DNA of 64,000 nucleotides, taken from contig NZ_VOSL01000059.1 in assembly GCF_007997005.1 (NCBI RefSeq), forward strand, positions 124,001 through 188,000, in the 5' to 3' direction. The DNA comes from Lujinxingia vulgaris (GTDB lineage Bacteria > Myxococcota_A > Bradymonadia > Bradymonadales > Bradymonadaceae). The translations under genes and the position numbers were made by a program. Positions 8,309-16,456 of the stretch are shown here, one piece after another; the first letter of the stretch is position 1, and the number at the start of each line of letters is the position of its first letter. Under the pieces are notes generated by a model, which was not told the origin of the DNA, did no database searches, and worked only from the letters and a program-made list of their open reading frames with translations.

Positions 8309-9703
8309 TCACAGCTCCAGCCACTCCCCTGAAGGCGCCACGTGAATCGTCCCCTCAAAGCCCCCTTTCTGCAGGGCGCGTTTGAGCGCGTAGCGCGCCC
8401 CATCGCGGGCGTGCACGAGCGCGATCTGCGCGGGCTGAAGCTGTCCGGCCACCGCCAACAGTTGCCAGCGCAGCGCATGGGTGGGGAGTAAGGCGTGCAA
8501 CACCCGGGCGCCGCCCTTCTCTAAGGTGCCGCCCCTTGCCGACGCTCTGTGAGCTCTGTGAGAGGCCGACGATCCAGCGCGCTCCTGACGAGCACGCGCC
8601 AGAAGTTTGCCAGCAGGGCTGGAGGGGTGGGCGCGGTTGGTCACCAGCAGCGTGGCGGTGGGGTCCTCGCGTAAGAGTGCCAGCAGGGCGCCGGCGGTGG
8701 TGTTTTTTTGAAACTGATCGCCCACCGCCAGCGCCACACCGCCGGCCTCCAGATGGGCGCGAAGTTCGCGCCGCGAGCCGTAACGAAGCCCATGGAGGAG
8801 CGCCGCACGCGCGCTCGCACCGGCCGCCAGCGGCCCCTCGTCCTCCCCACCGCGGCGCATCACCTCAAACGCCGGCCGCATATACGCGTCGACCATCAAC
8901 CCCGGCGCCCGATCCCGGCAGGCATCGGCCAGCAGCAGCGCAAGCTCCCCGCCCTCCCCCAGCGCCGAGGCCCCCGCCAGCACCGCACCACCGCGCTCCG
9001 AGAGCAACGCCTTGATGCGCCGCACCTCCTCGCCATACTCCACCGCATCGAGCTTCGCCTCATTGGCCAGCGTCGCCTCCATCACCAGCAGGTCGAGCTC
9101 ACCCGACCCCATCCGCGGAAGCTCCGCGCCCCCCACCCACACCTGGTCGTGCGCGCAAAAATCCCCGGTGTAGAGCACCCGCGCCACATCCTCCTCGCCA
9201 GATGTCGCATCCCTCGCCATCCCCTCCAACGCCACCAGCGCCATCGCCGCCCCCGGCATATGCCCGGCCCCCAGCGCCGTGAGTCTCACGCCCGGCATCA
9301 CCTCCACCGCCACCCGCCAGGGCGCAACCTTTACCCTGAGCGCGATTGCCTCGGCCCGCTCCCGCGCGATCCCCTGGCTCATCAGCGCAAAGGGCAGAAG
9401 ATCGCGCGACGGGCGGGTCATCCACACGCCCATCTTCGGCCAGCGCGCCACAACGTCGGCCAGCGCCCCCACATGATCGGCATGCACATGGCTCACCCAC
9501 ACCGCCCCGGGCTCCTCCCCGCAGGCCTCCAGTCGGCGCACCGCTTCACTGCGCGTGCTCGGACGCCCCACCCGCCCGCAGTCCAGCAAGAGCCCGCGGC
9601 CCTCCCCACGCCCCACCAGATGCAGGTTTGGCTCGCGCCCCCCCGCCCCCTTAAGCGAAATGAAGCGCAGCCCCTTCGGCGTTATGCTTGAGTCTTGAAC
9701 CAT
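8309..9703 (-). CDS. MBL-fold / beta-CASP-like metallohydrolase
   Basis: A 464-residue cytoplasmic protein with the metallo-beta-lactamase metal motif SHVHADH at residues 71-77, a later metal His in GAGHMPGA and the Asp in LYTGDF. The following region resembles the beta-CASP insert of RNase J/CPSF-73-type nucleases: GGAVLAGASALGEGGE corresponds to the nuclease segment GxxLIPAFAxGRxQE, and LLVTNRAHPSSPAGKLL to the segment ending in a conserved Gly-x-Leu. However, the usual SAHAD motif is replaced by PTHAL, so RNA cleavage is uncertain. Residues of about 385-405 are a Ser/His/Arg-rich insert. It lies alone, divergent from the next plus-strand gene. MBL fold secure; substrate unknown. Confidence 0.75.
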   Translation of the reverse strand: MVQDSSITPKGLRFISLKGAGGREPNLHLVGRGEGRGLLLDCGRVGRPSTRSEAVRRLEACGEEPGAVWVSHVHADHVGALADVVARWPKMGVWMTRPSRDLLPFALMSQGIARERAEAIALRVKVAPWRVAVEVMPGVRLTALGAGHMPGAAMALVALEGMARDATSGEEDVARVLYTGDFCAHDQVWVGGAELPRMGSGELDLLVMEATLANEAKLDAVEYGEEVRRIKALLSERGGAVLAGASALGEGGELALLLADACRDRAPGLMVDAYMRPAFEVMRRGGEDEGPLAAGASARAALLHGLRYGSRRELRAHLEAGGVALAVGDQFQKNTTAGALLALLREDPTATLLVTNRAHPSSPAGKLLARARQERAGSSASHRAHRASARGGTLEKGGARVLHALLPTHALRWQLLAVAGQLQPAQIALVHARDGARYALKRALQKGGFEGTIHVAPSGEWLEL

Positions 9704-9856
9704 CGGCGTTTAGCCTGACATGTTCTGTGCTGCCTGTCCGAGCGCCGGCAAACTCGCCGGCCCCCTTACTCTCAGGCACGCTTTTGCGTTTCCCGGCCCG
9801 GGTCCCTCTCCCGGGTCTGACCTGCCTTTGCACGCGGGTCTTCCTCAGGAGTCTGT

Positions 9857-10492
9857 ATGACCTCGGGTGGTCGTCTTAACATCGATCTGAAGCGCGGCGC
9901 GATCCCGCTCTCCCTCTTTATCCTGGCCGTGCTCCACTACGGGCTGGGCGCCCCGCTCTGGGTGCTGGGCCTCTTCTCGTTGTGGGTCCCCATCGTCTAC
10001 ATCCTGATGCCCTGGTACGCGCGGCGACGCTGGGAGGAGTTCGACCGCACCTTCACCCAACACTTTCAGCGCGGCAAGCATCGCGAACTTCTCCAGGCCT
10101 ATCGCAAAGAGTGGTACCTGCGTCGTTTCGGCCCGCAGGCCGACATGCTCAGCAAGCTCGGGCTCATCTACAGCGCGCTCGGCAAATACCGCGAGGCCGA
10201 GCACGCCCTGGAGCAGGCCCTCGACGCCATGGGCTCTCCCGGTCCCCAGCAGCTCTACTTCAACCTGGCCAACGTCAAATTCGAGCTGGGCAAGTTCGAT
10301 GACGCCATGCAGATCTACCTCTCCCTGCGCGGAAACTCCCCGTACCAGCGCGCCGCCCGCACCCAGATGGCGCTGATCGATCTTCAAAAAGGCGCCCGCG
10401 TCGAGCAGGCCCGCTCCTTTCTGGAGAGTGAGCGCCCCCGCGCCTCCGCCCCGATGCGCGAGCGCATCGACCGCGCCCTGGCCCGACATTAA
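9857..10492 (+). CDS. Membrane-anchored TPR protein
   Basis: A 211-residue protein with two hydrophobic segments near residues 15-50 forming a membrane hairpin, then a soluble domain with TPR-like helical repeats: LGLIYSALGKYREAEHALEQAL and YFNLANVKFELGKFDDAMQIYL share the W/L-x2-L/Y-G...A/Y spacing. TPRs mediate protein contacts, so this is likely a scaffold or assembly factor at the inner membrane. AGGAG lies seven bases before the ATG. It is divergent from the metallohydrolase and is followed after about 190 bp by a separate promoter, so it is probably monocistronic. No specific partner can be named. Confidence 0.75.
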   Translation: MTSGGRLNIDLKRGAIPLSLFILAVLHYGLGAPLWVLGLFSLWVPIVYILMPWYARRRWEEFDRTFTQHFQRGKHRELLQAYRKEWYLRRFGPQADMLSKLGLIYSALGKYREAEHALEQALDAMGSPGPQQLYFNLANVKFELGKFDDAMQIYLSLRGNSPYQRAARTQMALIDLQKGARVEQARSFLESERPRASAPMRERIDRALARH

Positions 10493-10524
10493 GTCCTCAT
10501 AAACCCGCCAGACGCACACCCGCC

Positions 10525-10552
10525 TTGCCAACTGGGCCTCCGGGCCTATAGT
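10525..10552 (+). promoter_or_regulatory. Sigma-70-type promoter for the 10687-12408 operon
   Basis: TTGCCA at 10525-10530, a 16-bp spacer and TATAGT at 10547-10552. It lies about 130 bp before the start codon at 10687 and after the preceding stop, so it is well placed to drive the following three genes. Confidence 0.6.
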
Positions 10553-10686
10553 GCCCTGTGGCGCCCTGCGCGCATAAACCCGATACCGCCTCGGCCTGCT
10601 TGTCCCTACCACCCGGCGACGCGCTGGCCGGCCCCCCCTTTGTGACCGCTGCTCATAAGAGCCTGGTTGATTTCAGGAGTTGTTTC

Positions 10687-10869
10687 ATGGCCCGTTCCAA
10701 AGACCGCAAGTACGACATCCGCACCCTCGACCGTTTCCTGCGCGATGGTAAAATCTCCGACGAAGAGCATCAGGCCTACCTCAACGAGCTGCCCGACGTC
10801 GCCGAGAAAGCCGCCACCGTCGAAGCCGACTTTGAGGAGAACGTCCTCGAGAAGAAAGATCAGGAATGA
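10687..10869 (+). CDS. Small charged protein of unknown function
   Basis: A 60-residue protein rich in Asp, Glu, Lys and Arg. The frame is open further upstream, but AGGAG seven bases before ATG 10687 and the start MARSKDRKYD mark the real N-terminus. The segment DRFLRDGKISDEEHQAYLNELPD resembles short helical hairpins found in small deltaproteobacterial proteins, and the C-terminus EENVLEKKDQE is acidic/basic. No enzyme motif or membrane segment. It is the first gene of a probable operon with a DUF1844 protein and an HtrA-type protease. Coding is well supported by RBS, composition and context; the function is not known. Confidence 0.75.
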   Translation: MARSKDRKYDIRTLDRFLRDGKISDEEHQAYLNELPDVAEKAATVEADFEENVLEKKDQE

Positions 10870-10936
10870 TCTCCTCTCTCCCGGGAGCCTGCGCCGCAGC
10901 TCCCGGGCAACCCGCACCACCGCGCCGGAGGCAGTG

Positions 10937-11292
10937 ATGGCCGACCACGATGATCGCAATGGCAAAGGCTCCGATACCACGACCGGGCCCCGCGTCACCC
11001 CGCTCGGGGGCAACACCGGGGTGCACATCGCCTCGGCCCAGGCCGATGAGGCCCTCGACATCGACTTCGGCGGCTTCATCGTCAGCCTCGGCACAAGCTG
11101 CATGGTCAACCTGGGCAAGTACCCCAACCCCGAGACCGGCAAACTCGAGCTCGACCTCGACGCCGCTCGCCAGGTGATCCACATCCTGCAGATGCTCGCA
11201 GAAAAAACCCGGGGCAACCTCGAAGATGACGAGTCGCAACTTCTGCGCACGCTCATCTACGACCTGAAGTTGGCCTACGTGGAGGTCAAAGG

Positions 11293-11296
<4 letters not shown>
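10937..11296 (+). CDS. DUF1844 domain protein
   Basis: A 119-residue protein matching the DUF1844 pattern: FGGFIVSLGTSCMVNLGKYPNPETGK followed by LDAARQVIHILQMLAEKTRGNL and a C-terminal helix with LLRTLIYDLKLAYVEVK. DUF1844 proteins are small, helical and of unknown function, widespread in delta-proteobacteria and planctomycetes. GGAGG lies five to six bases before the ATG. Its TGA overlaps the GTG of the downstream protease gene by four bases, implying translational coupling and shared expression. The first 35 residues are polar and probably disordered. Confidence 0.85.
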
Positions 11297-12408
<1,112 letters not shown>

Positions 12409-12450
12409 AAACGCCCCTCCACGCCCCACCTCACCGGCCGCCCCTTGGAA

Positions 12451-12466
12451 TGAACGCGAGCGTTCA
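12451..12466. promoter_or_regulatory. Inverted-repeat operator candidate
   Basis: TGAACGC-GA-GCGTTCA is a perfect 7-bp inverted repeat, the size and shape bound by dimeric repressors such as the TetR family. It lies about 90 bp before the small membrane-protein gene at 12558 and just after the protease gene. Confidence 0.4.
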
Positions 12467-12557
12467 CACGTTTCTAAAGGGTCGAAATCACCCGGGTTTT
12501 CGCCTCGTGCCGCTCCCAGCTTTGCGGCGCCGGGCAGCACGTCTGTGGAGGATGATG

Positions 12558-12854
12558 ATGAACGCAAAATCGTCGCGCTTTCCGCATTACCTGGCGGCCA
12601 GCTTCGTGGCCACGCCGCTGCTCTTCTTCGCCTCCATGCTCGTCATCGGGCCCGCCGTCCCCTTCGGCGTCTACCTCTTCATCGCCTGGTCGACCGCCGC
12701 GCTCACCAGCGCACTGAGCTTCGCCGCCGAACCCGAGAGCCTCAACGGCTTCACCAGCGCCGAGCGCCTGGGTGTGCTCGCCGGCAACGCCATGATCGCC
12801 TGCCTGGTCGCCACCCTGGGCTTTATCGGCATGGCGCTCAGCCACGGCATCTAA
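12558..12854 (+). CDS. Small integral membrane protein
   Basis: A 98-residue protein with two or three hydrophobic helices: about residues 10-45 (FVATPLLFFASMLVIGPAVPFGVYLFIAW, two short spans) and about 75-95 (GNAMIACLVATLGFIGMAL). Three in-frame ATGs stand in a row; GGAGG at 12547-12551 favours the last, at 12558. No family recognised. A palindromic operator candidate lies upstream, so it may be individually regulated rather than read only with the protease gene. Confidence 0.65.
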   Translation: MNAKSSRFPHYLAASFVATPLLFFASMLVIGPAVPFGVYLFIAWSTAALTSALSFAAEPESLNGFTSAERLGVLAGNAMIACLVATLGFIGMALSHGI

Positions 12855-12890
12855 GCCACCCGCTCCTGACAGCCCTTCAGCGGATATCGC

Positions 12891-13910
12891 TCAGCTGACC
12901 GCGCGCGCCAGCCGGTCGTGCACCGCCTCCCAGCCCTCCTGCATCGGCGGGGCTTCCACCCAGATCGCCTCAAGCCCCAGGCGATCCAGGCGATGGAGCG
13001 CCTCATAGAGCCCGGCCGCATACCCCGCCGCATCGCGCGGCAGCACCACCGCCACGGCCCCCTCCACACGCAGCGCGCTGTACACCACACACCCCACGCG
13101 CGCCTGAGCACCGGCTGCGCGCCGCTCGGCCACCGCCTCCTCCAACGCCTCGCCAGCCATCACCTTCAGCGGCACCCCCGGCGCATAATGCTTTCGCGCA
13201 AGCCCCGGCGACATCCGCGGCGCCTCCTCCTCCGGCGCCTCACTCAAGAGCTGCACCTCCCCCACCACCTCCCGCAGCGCCTCCAGGCTCACCATCCCCG
13301 GCCGCAGCAGCACGGGCACCTCCCCGACCAGACTCACCACCGTCGACTCGACGCCGACGTCGGTCGCACCGCCATCGATCACCCAGCCCACGCGATCGCC
13401 CAGACTTTTGACCACGTGCTCCGCCCGCGTCGGAGAGGTCTGCGTGTAGAGGTTGGCGCTGGGCGCGGCCACCGGCACGCCGGCAACCTCCAGCAGCGCC
13501 CGGGCCACCGGATGCGCCGGCACCCTCAACCCGACCGTCCCCAGGCCCGCGCTCACTGTCTCCGGCACCACCTCGGCGCGCTCCACCACCAGCGTCAGGG
13601 GCCCCGGCCAGAAGGCCGCCGCCAACGCCTCGGCCGCCTTCGGCCAACGCGACGCAAGCCCCCGCGCCTGCGCCTCATCGGCCACATGCACGATCAGCGG
13701 GTTGTTCGCCGGCCGCCCCTTCGCCGCATAGATCTTCGCGATGGCATCCGCATCCAGCGCGTTCGCCCCCAGCCCGTAGACCGTCTCCGTCGGGAACGCC
13801 ACAAGCTCCCCCCGCCGCAGCGCCTCACCCGCCTCCCTCAAACGCTCACGCTCGGGCGCATCCCGCGACACACGCACAACCTTCACCAAACCCTTCGCAT
13901 CCTCGCTCAC
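12891..13910 (-). CDS. tsaC: L-threonylcarbamoyladenylate synthase (Sua5/TsaC family)
   Basis: Makes threonylcarbamoyl-AMP from threonine, bicarbonate and ATP, the first step of the universal t6A37 modification of ANN-decoding tRNAs. The YrdC fold shows its signatures: GELVAFPTETVYGLGANA (about 32-50), KIYAAKGRPANNPLIVH, FWPGPLTLV and AAPSANLYTQTSPT. A further C-terminal Sua5 domain (about 225-339), joined by a linker with SPGLARKHYAPG, makes it the long Sua5 type rather than short TsaC. Its start overlaps the stop of the HAD phosphatase gene by four bases, so the two form a coupled minus-strand operon. Confidence 0.93.
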   Translation of the reverse strand: MSEDAKGLVKVVRVSRDAPERERLREAGEALRRGELVAFPTETVYGLGANALDADAIAKIYAAKGRPANNPLIVHVADEAQARGLASRWPKAAEALAAAFWPGPLTLVVERAEVVPETVSAGLGTVGLRVPAHPVARALLEVAGVPVAAPSANLYTQTSPTRAEHVVKSLGDRVGWVIDGGATDVGVESTVVSLVGEVPVLLRPGMVSLEALREVVGEVQLLSEAPEEEAPRMSPGLARKHYAPGVPLKVMAGEALEEAVAERRAAGAQARVGCVVYSALRVEGAVAVVLPRDAAGYAAGLYEALHRLDRLGLEAIWVEAPPMQEGWEAVHDRLARAVS

Positions 13911-14911
13911 CGCCCGACCTCCTGCCCCACACCCTCATCTGCCAGCGCCCGCGCCCCCAGCGCCTCCAGAGCCACCTGCGGCGCCTCCAGACTCAGCGCA
14001 TCCCGCGACTGCATCATAAACCCTCGCGAAGGCCCCTCTCGCCGCAACAACGCATCGCCCTTATCGATCACCAGCGCCTGCCGCGCGTGGCACAACATCT
14101 CAAAGTCCGTATCCGCATCGCCCACCGCCAGGATCGGCTGCCTCCCGATCATCTGCTCGACCGCCTCCACCTTCCCCTCTCTGAACAGCACCGGCGGCGC
14201 AGTGCGCGAGCTCAGCCGCTCCCCCTCCACCTCCACCCGATTGCCGATCACCCGCTCGGCCGGAACCCCCAGAAGCTCCGCAAACACCCGCACCGTCCAG
14301 ATGTTGGTCGCCGAGACCACCCAGACCTCCACCCCGCCCTGCTCCAACGCCCGCATCAATGCGCGAATCTCCGAGATCACCCGCACCCCTCGCGCGATCC
14401 GCACCTCCTCGCCACGCGCCGTCCGCCGCACCTCATCGCGCAGCGGCCGCCCCAGCTCCGCCACGATCGCCTGCGCCGTATATCGCTCCATCTCCCCCGG
14501 CGTCAGCCCCACATGCAAACGCACCGCCCACTCATAACACGCCCGCTTCCCCAACCTCTCCAGCCGCCGGCCGTAGAGCGCCCCCATCTCCGCCAGATAC
14601 GTCGCAAAACGCGGATCGTCCGCCCGCTCCGCCGCCTCAACCCCCAACAACCCCCCACTCAACTCCCGCAGCTCCGCGCGCCCCTCCTCCGGATGCACGA
14701 GATCCCAGAACGCCTCCAGATCATAGCGATACCCCATCGCCTCGATCAGATAATGCGAGAACAACTCCCCGATATCCCCCACGATGCACGTGTTATCGAA
14801 GTCGAAGACCGCAACCTCCCCCGCCCCACCCTCGATCACCTCCCCCAACCGCCTGGCGATCGGCTCCGAAAAACTCCCCAGAAATCCTCGCCCCACACCA
14901 CCCTCCTGCAT
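13907..14911 (-). CDS. HAD-superfamily phosphatase (SerB-like)
   Basis: A 334-residue hydrolase with the HAD motifs: motif I DFDNT (Asp nucleophile, near residue 38), motif II VVSATN, a Lys in the FREGKVEAV region and motif IV GDADTDFEM. The helical cap between motifs I and II (about 55-170) matches the phosphoserine-phosphatase-like class, but length and sequence do not point to serine biosynthesis, so the substrate is open. It is the first gene of a two-gene operon with the Sua5 gene (ATGA overlap). The region upstream is repeat-rich and non-coding. Confidence 0.8.
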   Translation of the reverse strand: MQEGGVGRGFLGSFSEPIARRLGEVIEGGAGEVAVFDFDNTCIVGDIGELFSHYLIEAMGYRYDLEAFWDLVHPEEGRAELRELSGGLLGVEAAERADDPRFATYLAEMGALYGRRLERLGKRACYEWAVRLHVGLTPGEMERYTAQAIVAELGRPLRDEVRRTARGEEVRIARGVRVISEIRALMRALEQGGVEVWVVSATNIWTVRVFAELLGVPAERVIGNRVEVEGERLSSRTAPPVLFREGKVEAVEQMIGRQPILAVGDADTDFEMLCHARQALVIDKGDALLRREGPSRGFMMQSRDALSLEAPQVALEALGARALADEGVGQEVGR

Positions 14912-15000
14912 CGCTCCACTCCTCCAAAAGTCCCGTCCTACGCCACCCGGACTCTCCTACACTCTCCCCCCAACGTCCATTCCTTCTTCATCCCCACACA

Positions 15001-15345
15001 TCCACCGCACACCAGAAGATCCGCGCGCAGCGCCACAAAGCAGCGAACCCGAGCGCATTCAGGGCAGCGACAGCCCATCTCCCGCACAATAAAAAACCCG
15101 CGCGCATCCAGGGCTTCGATAGCAAGGAGGCTGGGATGAAGGCGTCAAACCCTCCTCCCGCACACCACAAGATCCGAGTGCATCCAGGACGCCTCCCGCC
15201 CTCCAAAAGCGACCTCCCGCAAACTATAAGATCCGAACGCATCCAGGGCGGCGTCTGACAAGGAGATTGGGATGAAGCTGTAGCAGCGCTACCGCGAATC
15301 CCTATCGACGCCGTCAGCGTCGTCCTGGGGCGTTCGGCATCGTTC
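15001..15345. repeat. Degenerate repeat cluster with two partial copies of a dispersed element
   Basis: The phrase AGATCCGnGCGCATCCAGGGC, often preceded by CTCCCGCAC, recurs imperfectly at about 15017, 15046, 15095, 15169 and 15229. Two copies are followed by the core AGCAAGGAGnnnGGGATGAAG (15121-15140 and 15258-15276). The second continues as CTGTAGCAGCGCTACCGCGA and ATCCCT, the same core found in full at 18674-18775. The 14912-15590 gap has no convincing gene. Confidence 0.6.
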
Positions 15346-15590
15346 GGCGCTTGTCATGGGTAAAAAACTCCGCTACAAGCTCGGTCCGGTTTGCGCGCGC
15401 CCGTGTCGATTTCATCGTAGGAAACAGCCCGGCCCGCGCCCCAGACCCAACTTTTTCACTCGCACGCGCGCCGACGGCGCCCGCCCGCGAGAGCCGACGA
15501 ACCGAAACTTGTTCACCCCGGCCGCCCCCATGCGACGACACGCTCAACGGAAGAGCGCCTCGTGTGCGGCCTGAGCTTAAAGGAGTCACC

Positions 15591-15893
15591 ATGAAGTCCG
15601 ATATCCATCCCCAGTACAACCCGGTGGTCTTCGTCGATGGCGAGCACGAGATCATCACCCGCTCCACCATGACCTCCAAAGAGACCCGTGAGATCGACGG
15701 TGTCGAACACTACGTGGTTCCGGTTGAAATCAGCGCTTACTCCCACCCCTTCTACACCGGTAAGCAGAAGCTGATGGACACCGAAGGTCGCGTCGACCGC
15801 TTCCTCAAGCGCTACAACATGTCGCGCGACGAGGCCAACATGGCCGCCAGCGACGAGACCGGCGACGACGCCGAGTCCACCGACGAGGCCTGA
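15591..15893 (+). CDS. rpmE: 50S ribosomal protein L31, zinc-ligand-free form
   Basis: L31 bridges the two ribosomal subunits. The N-terminus [14 protein letters not shown] and the [20 protein letters not shown] block are diagnostic of L31. The four Cys that bind zinc in standard L31 are missing: the protein has no Cys at all, so it is the C-minus version, often favoured in zinc limitation. At 100 residues it is longer than the usual 66-90; the extra C-terminal tail (about 80-100) is Asp/Glu-rich. AAGGAG stands six bases before the ATG, and an intrinsic terminator follows immediately, so it is transcribed alone. Confidence 0.92.
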   Translation: MKSDIHPQYNPVVFVDGEHEIITRSTMTSKETREIDGVEHYVVPVEISAYSHPFYTGKQKLMDTEGRVDRFLKRYNMSRDEANMAASDETGDDAESTDEA

Positions 15894-15898
15894 GCTTG

Positions 15899-15936
15899 AA
15901 AAGCCCCGGTAAGCCTTCGCTTCTCCGGGGTTTTTT
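15899..15936 (+). terminator. Intrinsic terminator of rpmE
   Basis: Stem CCCCGG/CCGGGG, extended by AAG/CTT across a small bulge, followed by six T, just after the rpmE stop codon. Confidence 0.9.
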
Positions 15937-16456
15937 GATCGATGGTACGCCCGCCGGGAGCCTGACCGCAGCATGCAACGCTGGTCAACCCTCGTCGCCG
16001 CGCCCATCTTTCATGCCTGGTCCTCGGGATGCGACCTCCCCTCGCTGGCGAGCGCGTCCCTGCGGTCGGATTCTCAGGAATAGACCGACCGCCCCAAAAC
16101 CTTCTGGAGATATCCAGGCGTCTTGTGTCTGGCCCGGCTGGGGGTCCCGTTTAGGCCCCTCAGCCCGCCACCACACGCCATACGACATCTCTACTCAGAC
16201 TTGAGACTCCTCCGCTTGGCCTCACAACCACGCGTCGCACATACCCATCACGGGCCTCCGGCGAAGCTGGCCGTGAAACGATCGGGAGAACTGTCCTGTT
16301 TGCGGACACCTCTCGCTCGGTTCACCGCGCTCGCCATCCGTTCCCGAGCACGGCTGCTGCCTTTAAGGCTGCGGCCTCTGCGTGCTCTGGGCGGCTTCGG
16401 CCCCGACGCGCTCTCCGACGCCGGGCGGTTGTCTCCACGACACAGGAGCACCACCC
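15937..16456. other. Long leader region before the HARE-HTH gene
   Basis: No gene is convincing in these 520 bases. A perfect 8-bp inverted repeat, GCGGTCGG / CCGACCGC, spans 16062-16092 and could act as an operator or RNA hairpin. A weaker hairpin (TCACGG / CCGTGA) lies near 16247-16275. No clear -35/-10 pair was found. Confidence 0.35.

Noticed and set aside
12918-14537. Long open frame antisense to the Sua5 and HAD genes
   Set aside because: Arg/His/Pro-rich translation without motifs, a normal shadow in high-GC DNA; the opposite strand has clear enzyme signatures.
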